A stretch of DNA of 64,000 nucleotides, taken from positions 1 to 64,000 of the forward strand of contig NZ_JAHWGP010000012.1 of assembly GCF_020873915.1 (NCBI RefSeq). Reading direction: 5' to 3'. The notes under the pieces are model-generated. The model was not told where the DNA came from and did no database searches. It was given only the letters and a program-made list of their open reading frames with translations. Made by a program: the position numbers and the translations under genes. How positions within the stretch are numbered: the stretch's first letter is position 1; every line of letters starts with the position of its first letter. Origin of the DNA: Streptomyces sp. DH5. GTDB lineage: Bacteria > Actinomycetota > Actinomycetes > Streptomycetales > Streptomycetaceae. Of this stretch, positions 14,737 through 22,353 are shown piece by piece.

Positions 14737-15345
14737 CTAGGAGGCTTCCGAAGGCCGGGGGTGCGGTCTGCGGCGCATCAGGAACCCCGCTCCCGCGCCC
14801 GCCGCGAACAGCGCGCCGACCGACACCGCCGTCGCCAGCCACGTCGCGCCCAGCCAGTGGGCGCCGAAGTAGCCGAGAGCCACGCTGTAGCCGGCCCAGG
14901 ACAGCCCCGCCAGCGCCGACCAGGGCAGGAAGTCGCGGGCGCGGTGCCGTGCGGCGCCGGCGCCGAGGGAGACCACCGAGCGGCCGGCCGGGGCGAACCG
15001 GGCGAGGACGACCAGCGCGCCGCCGCCCCGCGCCAGAGTCGCGCCGAGACGTTCCTGCGCCTTGCTCAGCCGCCGGGAGCGGGCGATGGCCCGGTCCAGC
15101 CGGGCACCGCCGCGCCAGGCGAGGCGGTAGGCGACCAGGTCGCCGAGGACGGACGCGGTGGCCGCGCAGAGGGTCAGCGCCAGGATGTCGGGCACGTCGG
15201 TCGCCGTACCGGCCGCGGCCGCGGTGGCCGCCGTGATCACCAGAACCCCACTGGGCAGGACCGGGAGGAACACGTCGAGCAGGACCGACAGGGCCACCAC
15301 CGCATAGATCCACGGGCTGCCGACCAGCGACCCAAGACTCTCCAC
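14737..15345 (-). CDS. DedA-family membrane protein (second copy)
   Basis: This 202-residue protein is shorter than the usual DedA protein but keeps the family layout: hydrophobic N-terminal helix, LDVFLPVLPSGVLVITAAT (the FxP-LPSE region, with Glu replaced), VLGDLVAYRLAWRGG, and VVLARFAPAGRSVVSLGAG, which corresponds to the conserved R-F-P-G-R loop. It should act in lipid-carrier or small-ion transport across the cytoplasmic membrane. The GTG at 15345 follows GGGGAG. The substitution of Glu in the PS(E/D) motif by Gly is unusual and could alter function. It is transcribed alone. Confidence 0.85.
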   Translation of the reverse strand: MESLGSLVGSPWIYAVVALSVLLDVFLPVLPSGVLVITAATAAAAGTATDVPDILALTLCAATASVLGDLVAYRLAWRGGARLDRAIARSRRLSKAQERLGATLARGGGALVVLARFAPAGRSVVSLGAGAARHRARDFLPWSALAGLSWAGYSVALGYFGAHWLGATWLATAVSVGALFAAGAGAGFLMRRRPHPRPSEAS

Positions 15346-15585
15346 CCGAACTCCCCGTAGCGCCCCCGTGGGCCAGATCCGGCCGTGCTGTCGCGGGGGC
15401 GGCAGAGGTGGCAGAAGTGTGGCCGATGACAGCCATACAGCGTACGCCCGGTAAGTGACGGACGGGTCACGGGGGGTTCGCGCGCCGGAGGCCCGGAGTT
15501 CGCCTTCAGGCCGGCGCGCCCTGGCGGGGCGGGGACGCGGGGCGCCCTACCGGCGTGTCCGACGGGAGGGCGCCCCGCTGCTCGG

Positions 15586-16041
15586 TCAGGCGGTCACCGG
15601 GGTCTGTTCCGTCGTGCGCCGGCCGTCCGGGGAGGAGGAGCGCCGGGTGAGCAGGCGGTCCAGGCCGAAGGCGCCGGAGCCGGTGAACACCAGCAGGAAC
15701 ATGGCCCAGCAGTACATGGCGGCGCCTTCGCCGTCGTTCTCGATGGGCCACAGGGCGTCGGGCTGGTGGACCTTGAAGTACGCGTACGCCATGGCGCCGG
15801 ACGAGAGGAACGCCGCCGCCCGCGTACCGAGGCCGAGCAGGACCAGCCCGCCGCAGACGAGTTCGATGAGGGCCGCGTACCAGCGCGGCCAGGCGCCGGT
15901 GTCGACGGTGCCGCCGTTGCCGTCCACGCCGCCGAGCAGTCCCAGCAGGGACACGGCGCCGTGGCAGGCGAAGAGCAGGCCGACGACTATGCGGAACAGG
16001 CCCAGCGCATAGGGCTGGGCGCTGTTGAGCCGTGCGGTCAT
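15586..16041 (-). CDS. DoxX-family membrane protein
   Basis: This 151-residue protein has four hydrophobic helices and the DoxX pattern (LGLFRIVVGLLFACHGAVSL; WPRWYAALIELVCGGLVLLGLGTRAAAFL; AMAYAYFKVHQP). DoxX proteins sit in the membrane and have been linked to thiol and quinone redox balance, including mycobacterial SodA-DoxX-SseA complexes. The ATG at 16041 is preceded by an excellent GAAGGAGAA. A perfect palindrome at 16137-16146 lies about 95 bp upstream and looks like a redox-type repressor site. Confidence 0.9.
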   Translation of the reverse strand: MTARLNSAQPYALGLFRIVVGLLFACHGAVSLLGLLGGVDGNGGTVDTGAWPRWYAALIELVCGGLVLLGLGTRAAAFLSSGAMAYAYFKVHQPDALWPIENDGEGAAMYCWAMFLLVFTGSGAFGLDRLLTRRSSSPDGRRTTEQTPVTA

Positions 16042-16136
16042 GTGGGGTTCTCCTTCGGTCAGGCCGGTCCGACGGACGGGGCCGGTCCGGGGGGCGGAAC
16101 CGAGTCGGATTCCCACGCTAGGAGCGCCGGATTCTT

Positions 16137-16146
16137 ACTTGCAAGT
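16137..16146. promoter_or_regulatory. ACTTGCAAGT palindrome upstream of doxX
   Basis: ACTTGCAAGT is a perfect 10-bp palindrome inside an A+T-rich patch (ATTCTTACTTGCAAGTTCAA), conspicuous in this GC-rich DNA. The TTACTTGCAAGT form resembles sites used by DUF24/HxlR or MarR-type quinone and redox repressors, which often control DoxX genes. No such regulator gene is adjacent. Confidence 0.5.
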
Positions 16147-16292
16147 TCAACATTCGGCCAGGAGTTTCGGCCGTTCCCGCAGCTCGGAACGCCCACCGTC
16201 GCACGTCAGTACGGTTCCGGCCGGTCCCCTCCCGCCCGGGAGCTGACCGGATTCACCCCTCGCCGCACAGGCGCCTCACAGCTGCCTTTTCC

Positions 16293-17939
16293 TCAGCGGC
16301 TCAGCCGGGTCTCCGCGACCGTCCTCAGACGCACGCCGGTGGCCTCCTGCTGCGCGTGCTCCAGCCGCAGCACCGCCGAGCGCCCGTGGGCCGTCAGCGT
16401 CATGAGCTGGTTGCCGAACCAGGGCCCGCCCGTCTTGCGCCAGCCCACCGCGGGCCGGTCCAGACCGCCGTGCCACGCGAAGACGCGCCCCAGCCCCCGG
16501 GCGACCGCGCTCCACCCGAACCGGAAGCCGAGCCTCATCGACTGCGGGATCGAGTTGTGCACCGGGGAGCAGGTCAGCTGCACCACCCGGGCGTCCGGCG
16601 CCGCGCCCCGCGGCCAGCGCGGCTCCGCGACATAGGCGTGGTGGACGTCCCCGGAGAGCACGCACACCGTCGCGGGCGCCCGTGTCCCCGTACCGGCCTC
16701 GGCGATCAGTCCCGCCAGCTCGTCGAACGACTCGGGGAAGGCCGACCAGTGCTCCAGGTCCGCCGCGCGCCGCAGCTTCTCCCCGAACCGCGCCCAGCGC
16801 GGGCCCTTGTCGCCCCGGCACAGGGCGGTGCACCACGCCTCGGCATCGTGCACCAGGTGGGGCAGCAGCCAGGGCAGGGACGTGCCGATCAGCAGGTGGT
16901 CGTACGCGTCGCGCCCGTCGAGGGCCTGTTCGCGCAGCCAGGCTGCCTCGTCCGCGTCGAGCATGGAGCGCCGGCCCTCCTCCAGGACACGGGCCGCGCG
17001 GCTGTCCACCATCACCAGGCGCACCCGGCCGAAGTCGCGCCGGTAGCTCCAGCGCACGGCGGTCGCGTCCGCCTCGGCCTCGGAGGCGAAGGCGCGCAGC
17101 GCGTCGGTGCCGTCGGGGTGCTCCCGCACGGCGGCGTAGAGCGGGTCGGCCGCCAGGTCGGCGGGGGAGAGGTTGCCCAGGTGCTGGTAGACCCAGTACG
17201 ACATCAGCCCGCTGAGCACCCGCTCGCGCCACCACGACGTGGCGCGCATGTCCTCGACCCAGGAGGCGGAGGTGTTCCAGTCGTCGATCACGTCGTGGTC
17301 GTCGAAGATCATGCAGGTGGGCACGGTGGAGAGCAGCCAGCGCACCTGCGGGTCGAGCCAGGACTCGTAGTAGAGGTGGGTGTACTCCTCGTAGTCCGCC
17401 ACCTGGATGCCGGGCGGTTCCTCCAGGTCGCGGCGTCCGGCGAGCCACTTCTGCGTGGCGTCGGAGGTTTCGTCCGCGTACACCTGGTCGCCGAGGAGCA
17501 GCAGCACGTCGGGCCGCTCGCCGGCCGGGTCGGCGGCGATGCGCTTGGCCAGGGCGTCGAGCGCGTCGGGGCCGACCGGGTCGGTCTCCCCGGTGGGCGG
17601 GGAGGCCCACCGGCAGGAGCCGAAGGCGACCCGTGTCCGGTCGTCCGGGCCCGGGGTGGCGATCACGGAGGGCGGGAACGACGGGAAGGGATCCTGGGGC
17701 AGCGGCCACACCCGGGTGCCGTCGAGGAAGACCTCGTACGGGGTGGCCGTGCCCGGCGCGAGACCGGTGACCTGGACGAGCGCGTAGTCGTGACCGGCGA
17801 CCCGGAAGGTGCCGGCCTTCCCGCCGGGCCCTTGCCCGCAGCGCACCTCGACGGTGCCCGGCCGGTCGGTCTCGACCCACAGGGTCGCTGACGAGCCGTC
17901 GACGTACCTCAGCAGTGGTCCGAGCCTCAGTCCGGCCAT
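16293..17939 (-). CDS. PhoD-like alkaline phosphatase / phosphodiesterase
   Basis: This 548-residue protein is a PhoD-type metallophosphatase. An N-terminal beta-sandwich (residues 1-95) precedes the catalytic domain with VAFGSCRWA, the metal motifs LLLGDQVYADE and FDDHDVIDDW, and the late VLSGDVHHAYVAEP. These supply the Fe/Ca ligands of PhoD phosphatases. Unlike secreted PhoD enzymes it has no twin-arginine or Sec signal at its start (MAGLRLGPLLRYVDGSSATL), so it is probably cytosolic. Substrates may be phosphodiesters or unusual phosphates. The ATG at 17939 follows GGAGGAAGG. Confidence 0.9.
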   Translation of the reverse strand: MAGLRLGPLLRYVDGSSATLWVETDRPGTVEVRCGQGPGGKAGTFRVAGHDYALVQVTGLAPGTATPYEVFLDGTRVWPLPQDPFPSFPPSVIATPGPDDRTRVAFGSCRWASPPTGETDPVGPDALDALAKRIAADPAGERPDVLLLLGDQVYADETSDATQKWLAGRRDLEEPPGIQVADYEEYTHLYYESWLDPQVRWLLSTVPTCMIFDDHDVIDDWNTSASWVEDMRATSWWRERVLSGLMSYWVYQHLGNLSPADLAADPLYAAVREHPDGTDALRAFASEAEADATAVRWSYRRDFGRVRLVMVDSRAARVLEEGRRSMLDADEAAWLREQALDGRDAYDHLLIGTSLPWLLPHLVHDAEAWCTALCRGDKGPRWARFGEKLRRAADLEHWSAFPESFDELAGLIAEAGTGTRAPATVCVLSGDVHHAYVAEPRWPRGAAPDARVVQLTCSPVHNSIPQSMRLGFRFGWSAVARGLGRVFAWHGGLDRPAVGWRKTGGPWFGNQLMTLTAHGRSAVLRLEHAQQEATGVRLRTVAETRLSR

Positions 17940-18026
17940 GGTGACCCCTTCCTCCGTCGCCCCGTACGGTACGCAGCGACGGAGGCCGCCGGGGAGATTC
18001 GCGCGCCCGGCGGTTCGCGGGGCGCC

Positions 18027-18671
18027 TCAGCAGTTGGCCAGGTACCCCTGCAGGGCGGACTTCTCCGCCGAGTCGACCGACAGGTCGTAGTGGTACTTCA
18101 CCTGTACCCAGGCGCGCACGTAGGTGCAGCGGTAGGCCGTGCGCGACGGCATCCAGGTGGCGGGGTCCTGGTCGCCCTTGGACTGGTTGACGTTGTCGGT
18201 GACGGCGAGGAGCTGCGGGCGGGTGCGGTCGTTGGCGAAGGCCTGGCGCTGTGCGGTGGTCCAGGAGCCGGCGCCGGAGTCCCAGGCCTCGGCGAGCGGC
18301 ACCAAATGGTCGATGTCGACGTCGGAGGCGGCGGACCAGGTGGCGCCGTCGTACGGGGAGTACCAGCTGCCGCTGGTGGCGGCGCAGGAGGAGTTGGTGA
18401 CGACGTTCGTGCCGTCGCGCTTGAGGATCGTCTCGCGGGTGTTGCAGGTGCCGCTGACGGTGATCCAGTGCGGGAACAGGTCGCGGTTGTAGCCGGTGCG
18501 GTTCTCGGTGCGCACGTCCAGGGAGGAGAGGTAGCCGCGGGCGGTGGCGGCGCTGACCGGAGTGGGGAGGGCGGCGGAGGCGGCCGGGGCGTGGAACAGG
18601 CCGGCGGATGCGATGACTCCGGTGAGCGCCGCGGCTATGCTGAGCCGTCGACGCGCGTAGAACTTCGGCAT
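18027..18671 (-). CDS. Secreted HNH-family nuclease (GmrSD_C/DUF1524 type)
   Basis: This 214-residue protein has a Sec signal (KFYARRRLSIAAALTGVIAS, cleavage near ASA at about 34) and a C-terminal DUF1524/GmrSD_C nuclease domain. The His-Me finger core is DVDIDHLVPLAEAWDSG, followed by NDRTRPQLLAVTDNVNQSKG and DPATWMP. Cys pairs (CNTRE, CAATS, CTYV, final C) suggest disulfides for an exported enzyme. Its likely role is extracellular DNA degradation for nutrient recovery or competition. The ATG at 18671 follows AAGGGAG. No immunity gene is evident beside it, so a toxin role is less likely. Confidence 0.9.
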   Translation of the reverse strand: MPKFYARRRLSIAAALTGVIASAGLFHAPAASAALPTPVSAATARGYLSSLDVRTENRTGYNRDLFPHWITVSGTCNTRETILKRDGTNVVTNSSCAATSGSWYSPYDGATWSAASDVDIDHLVPLAEAWDSGAGSWTTAQRQAFANDRTRPQLLAVTDNVNQSKGDQDPATWMPSRTAYRCTYVRAWVQVKYHYDLSVDSAEKSALQGYLANC

Positions 18672-18850
18672 GCGAACTCCCTTGTGAGGGTGGGGCGGCC
18701 GGCGTGCGGGCAGGGGAATGCTCGCGGCGCCGTGTTGCCGGGAGGGGTGGATCCGGTAAGAAGTTAATGACGCGTGCATGACACGTCTATGGTTCAGGTG
18801 TGAAGTTTCCGCGTACGCGGCCGGGGCGGGCCTCGCGTACCATGGGCGGC

Positions 18851-18955
18851 GCAGAAGGGGAGTAGCTCTTCGCCGGACCGTCGACACACTGCTCAGCTCG
18901 CCTGAGCCGGCGCCCGGAGGCGGACCCGCACGGGCCCGTCGGCGAGACCTTCGGC
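18851..18955 (+). ncRNA. yybP-ykoY (manganese) riboswitch aptamer
   Basis: The hallmark segment AGAAGGGGAGTAGC (18853-18866) is followed by CCGTCGACACACTGCTC (the metal-binding internal loop region) and by GCGAGACCTTCGGC at 18942-18955. The terminal stem pairs GCAGAAGG (18851-18858) with CCTTCGGC (18948-18955) with one mismatch. This order and these sequences match the Mn2+-sensing yybP-ykoY family. It lies upstream of a TMEM165/UPF0016 membrane protein, one of the two classic gene families under this riboswitch (the other being TerC/Alx). Confidence 0.85.
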
Positions 18956-18966
18956 AAGCAGTGCAC

Positions 18967-19012
18967 GCCCGTGCCCCTCGGCACGGGCGCCGTGTGCGCT
19001 GCCGTGCCGAGG
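18967..19012 (+). promoter_or_regulatory. Two mutually exclusive hairpins: riboswitch expression platform
   Basis: GCCCGTGCC (18967-18975) pairs perfectly with GGCACGGGC (18980-18988) around CCTC. Alternatively CCTCGGCACGG (18976-18986) pairs perfectly with CCGTGCCGAGG (19002-19012). Both stems need 18980-18986, so only one can form. This is the expected layout of a terminator/antiterminator or access switch just after the aptamer and 50 nt before the ribosome site. Confidence 0.7.
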
Positions 19013-19070
19013 TGTCCCGTGGAAACGCACAGCACTCTCGGTGGGGCAGCCCCGACCGATTGAGGAACCG

Positions 19071-19652
19071 TTGATCAGCCTGACCGTGACGGCCGTCGTC
19101 TTCGGCGTCGTCTTCCTCGCCGAACTGCCGGACAAGACCGCCCTCGCCGGCCTCGTCCTCGGCACCCGTTACCGCGCCTCGTACGTCTTCGCCGGTGTCG
19201 CCGCCGCCTTCGCCGTGCACGTCGCGCTCGCCGTGGCGGCCGGCAGCGTCCTCACGCTGCTGCCGCAGCAGCTCGTGCACGCCGTCACGGGTGCGCTGTT
19301 CCTGGGGGGCGCGGCGATGCTGCTGCTCAAGAAGGACGAGGACGAGGAGGAGATCCGCAAGCCGGAGGACCAGAGCTTCTGGAAGGTCTCCGGGGCGGGA
19401 TTCATGCTGATCCTCGTCGCCGAGTTCGGGGATCTGACGCAGATCATGACGGCCAACCTCGCCGCCCGCTACGACGACCCGCTCTCCGTCGGACTGGGTG
19501 CGGTGCTCGCGCTGTGGGCGGTGGCGGGGCTCGGCATCGTCGGCGGAAAGGCGCTGATGAAGCGGGTGCCGCTGAAGCTGATCACGCGGATCGCGGCGCT
19601 GCTGATGCTGGGGCTCGGTGTGTGGAGCCTGTGGGAGGCGGCCACCGCCTGA
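19071..19652 (+). CDS. TMEM165/GDT1 (UPF0016, MneA-like) cation transporter
   Basis: This 193-residue protein has about six transmembrane helices and the two UPF0016 acidic motifs: FLAELPDKT near residue 15 and LVAEFGDLTQ near residue 118. These motifs line the cation path, and bacterial members export Mn2+. A loop KKDEDEEEIRKPEDQ separates the two halves. The TTG at 19071 is chosen because GAGGAA lies five bases upstream and the first helix starts at once; a GTG at 19041 would add ten residues. The yybP-ykoY aptamer upstream strongly supports manganese-induced expression and a detoxifying export role. Confidence 0.9.
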   Translation: MISLTVTAVVFGVVFLAELPDKTALAGLVLGTRYRASYVFAGVAAAFAVHVALAVAAGSVLTLLPQQLVHAVTGALFLGGAAMLLLKKDEDEEEIRKPEDQSFWKVSGAGFMLILVAEFGDLTQIMTANLAARYDDPLSVGLGAVLALWAVAGLGIVGGKALMKRVPLKLITRIAALLMLGLGVWSLWEAATA

Positions 19653-19842
19653 CGCCCGCGACGGTGCCCTGGCGGGGCGACGGAGGGCCGAAGCGTCGGT
19701 GAACTCCGGTGAACCCGGTGGCGGAATGCCGGATCCATTTTGTACCGTGGATGAACAAAGTGGCTCCCGCCCGTTTTCCCTGACCGGCGGGCGGGGCCGC
19801 CTTGGTCCCTCCGACCGGACCCCTCGCGCTCTGGAGCTGCCG

Positions 19843-20505
19843 ATGACGGCCACCGCCGTACTCACCGCCCGTGCCCTCCTGCTGGACATGGACGGCACCC
19901 TCGTCAACTCCGACGCCTCGGTCGAGCGCGTCTGGCGGCGCTGGGCCGACCGCAACGGGCTCGACGGCGACGAGGTCATGAAGGTCGTGCACGGACGCCA
20001 GGGCTACGCCTCGATGGCCCTGCTGCTGCCCGGGCGCCCCATGGAGCAGAACCACGCCGACAACGCCCGCATGCTCGCCGAGGAGACCGCCGACACCGAC
20101 GGCGTCGTCCAGGTGCCGGGCGCCCACGACTTCCTCACCTCCCTCAAGGGCCTGCCGCACGCCCTCGTGACCTCCGCCGACGTCGCCCTGTCGACGGCGC
20201 GGATGGCCGCCGCCGGGCTGGAGCAGCCGGACGTCCGGGTGACGGCCGAGTCCGTCGACGCGAGCAAGCCCGACCCCGAGGGCTTCCTGAAGGGCGCGGC
20301 CGAACTGGGCGTCGCCCCGGCCGACTGCGTGGTGTTCGAGGACTCCGGCGCCGGCATCGCGGCGGGCCGCGCGGCCGGCATGCGCGTCGTGGGCATCGGC
20401 CCCCGCGCCGCCTTCCACGCCCCGGACGTCGTCGTGCGCGACCTGACCCAGGTACGGGTCGACGCGGATCCGGACGGCACGATCCGCCTGCACATCACGC
20501 CGTAG
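19843..20505 (+). CDS. HAD-IA family phosphatase (sugar-phosphatase-like)
   Basis: This 220-residue HAD hydrolase shows motif I LLLDMDGTLVNSD (Asp15, Asp17), motif II VTSAD, and motif III/IV SKPDPEGF and VVFEDSGAGIAAG. An alpha-helical cap follows motif I (subclass IA), as in phosphoglycolate phosphatase, beta-phosphoglucomutase and small sugar phosphatases such as the 2-deoxyglucose-6-phosphatase type. The ATG at 19843 follows CTGGAG. The gene stands alone between the transporter gene and a 584-bp gene-free stretch, so context does not reveal its substrate. Confidence 0.9.
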   Translation: MTATAVLTARALLLDMDGTLVNSDASVERVWRRWADRNGLDGDEVMKVVHGRQGYASMALLLPGRPMEQNHADNARMLAEETADTDGVVQVPGAHDFLTSLKGLPHALVTSADVALSTARMAAAGLEQPDVRVTAESVDASKPDPEGFLKGAAELGVAPADCVVFEDSGAGIAAGRAAGMRVVGIGPRAAFHAPDVVVRDLTQVRVDADPDGTIRLHITP

Positions 20506-21089
20506 CGGGGGCCCCGGCGTGCATCCCTGCGCGCCGGGTCCACGGCCGGCCGGTCTCCGCGCCACCTGCCCGCGCCGCCCGGGCCCGGGCTCGTCCGGCC
20601 GGCGCCCCTCCGCCCCACCTGCGTCACGGGCCCCCGGTTCCCGGGGCACCGGCGCCCCCGCCGCCCACGAGGACCGCGCCGCGCCGGCACACCGATGCGG
20701 GGCGGGGCCGGGCCCGAGGATCCTCCCCGCCCGGGTCGGTACGGCGTGGGAACGGCCCTCGCGGGGGCTGGGGACGCGATGCTTCCCGAGCGTGCGCCCG
20801 TGCCCGGTCCGGACGCTTCCCGGGTGTGCGCACGTGCCCGATCCGTTCGCGGGAGGAGTGCACTCCGGCTGAGCGCACGGCGCTCCTGGGCCACCTGACG
20901 AGGACGCCCGCCCTCGGAGAGACGCCGGGCACGGTGGGGCGCCCGGGGCGCCGTCTCGCGAGGTGCCGGAAGCGCCGCTCCGGCCGGTCCGCCGAGGGCC
21001 GTACGCGCCCGGTCGCCGTGGTGGCGCGCGCTCAGGCGTGCGGTTCCCGCACCCGCCGTCCGTGCCTCAGCCGTCTCCCAGCCCGCCGC
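20506..21089. other. Gene-free stretch of 584 bp
   Basis: No open frame here shows a convincing ribosome site, codon bias distinct from shadow frames, or recognisable protein motif. The DNA contains two similar segments (CGTGCCCGGTCCGGACG at about 20801 and CGTGCCCGATCCGTTCG at about 20831) and many short GC inverted repeats. It could hold an undetected RNA or be the remnant of a lost gene. Confidence 0.5.
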
Positions 21090-22193
21090 TCACGGCTCGC
21101 GGGTCTCCGTTTCCAGGCGGGACCGGGTCTGCGGGCCGTACACGCCCAGGTCCTCGTGGATGCCGCGGGACCACTGGTAGTTGCGCAGGGACTCTTCGAC
21201 GCGGCGGCTGAACTGGCCGTTGACGTCGTCGTTGTACAGATACAACTGGCCCAGGCGCAGCTGGAGTTCGGTGACCTCAGGCCCACGGTCGCCGCGGCGC
21301 AGCACCGGGGCGGAGCCGGCGTCGTCGTCCTCGCCCGACTCCTCCGGGGCCCCAGCGGAGGGGGCGGCACTCGTCGGGGTCGTGGAGGGCTCGGCCGGCG
21401 CCGACGGCGTGGGCGAGCTGCTGGACGCCGACGGTGACGGCGAGGCCGAGGCGCTGGCGCTCGCGGACGGTGAGGCCGACGGGGAGGCCGACGACGTCGG
21501 CGAGGCGGAGGAGGCGCCGGCCGTCGGCTCCTCGGACGGCTCCTCCGACGACGGGTCCGGGACGCTCGCCCGCACCTCCTCCGGCGCCGCACCGTCGCGG
21601 GACGGCGTCTCGTACGAGAACATCCCGCTCGCCCACCCCGCGGCCCCCACCACGAGGACGACGGCCCCGGCGGCCGCGAACAGCGCCCCGCGGCGACGCC
21701 TGCGCGGCGGCGCCCCGCCGGCGTCCCCCGGGCCGGGTGCGTCCGGCACGCGCGCGATCGGCTGCGTGGCGTCGAACAGGTTCAGGTCCGTGGCGCTCGG
21801 CGCCGTCGTCGCCGGCCCGAGAGGGGTCGGCAGCGCGGACGTCGCGTCCGCCCCGCCCGGCACCGCCGCCTCCGGCGGGACGGGACGCAAGGACATCGTC
21901 TCGTCCGGCGCACCCGGGGCGCCGGGCCCGCCCCCGGACGGACCCGTGCCCGGGTGGGCGGCCCCCGCCGGACGTTCCTCGGCCCCCTCCGGTGTACTCC
22001 GCGCGCTCTCGCCGTCCAGTTCGACATACGGCCGGATGCGCAGCGGATCGAAGTCCTCCGCCGCCGCGGCCTCCGCCGTACGCGCGTCGCGGAGGGCGTC
22101 GGACGCACGCACCGTGCACGCACAGGACGGCGTGTTGTCCCTGTTCCTGGGCGCACCGCACTCCGGGCACGGGTTTCCGTTCGGCTGTTCCAC
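21090..22193 (-). CDS. Membrane-anchored peptidoglycan-binding-like protein with zinc ribbon
   Basis: This 367-residue protein starts with a short zinc-ribbon-like element (CPECGAP with a later CAC). A disordered Pro/Glu region follows, then one transmembrane helix after RRRRR (about residues 170-192). After it come a long Ser/Pro/Ala linker (about 215-290) and a C-terminal PG_binding_1 domain (RRGDRGPEVTELQLRLGQL to YGPQTRSRLETE). The N terminus should be cytoplasmic and the wall-binding domain outside, so it could link envelope state to a cytoplasmic partner. The GTG at 22193 follows GAGGGA. It diverges from the MFS gene at 22354. Confidence 0.85.
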   Translation of the reverse strand: MEQPNGNPCPECGAPRNRDNTPSCACTVRASDALRDARTAEAAAAEDFDPLRIRPYVELDGESARSTPEGAEERPAGAAHPGTGPSGGGPGAPGAPDETMSLRPVPPEAAVPGGADATSALPTPLGPATTAPSATDLNLFDATQPIARVPDAPGPGDAGGAPPRRRRRGALFAAAGAVVLVVGAAGWASGMFSYETPSRDGAAPEEVRASVPDPSSEEPSEEPTAGASSASPTSSASPSASPSASASASASPSPSASSSSPTPSAPAEPSTTPTSAAPSAGAPEESGEDDDAGSAPVLRRGDRGPEVTELQLRLGQLYLYNDDVNGQFSRRVEESLRNYQWSRGIHEDLGVYGPQTRSRLETETREP

Positions 22194-22353
22194 GTGTGGT
22201 CCCTCCCCTCGCGAACTCCAGAAATTATGCAGATCTTCTTCACAGCCCGGTCCGCGCGCCCCCGGAATGCGGACTTCCGGCAGGGCTCAACAGGCCATAA
22301 CGGGTCACACCGATCACGATGGGTGGGAGAAACGAGACCCCGTGGAGGTCCGC

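Noticed and set aside
20695-20898. Short open frame in the 584-bp gene-free stretch
   Set aside because: No ribosome site, no recognisable domain, and comparable frames are open on the other strand, as expected by chance at this GC content.
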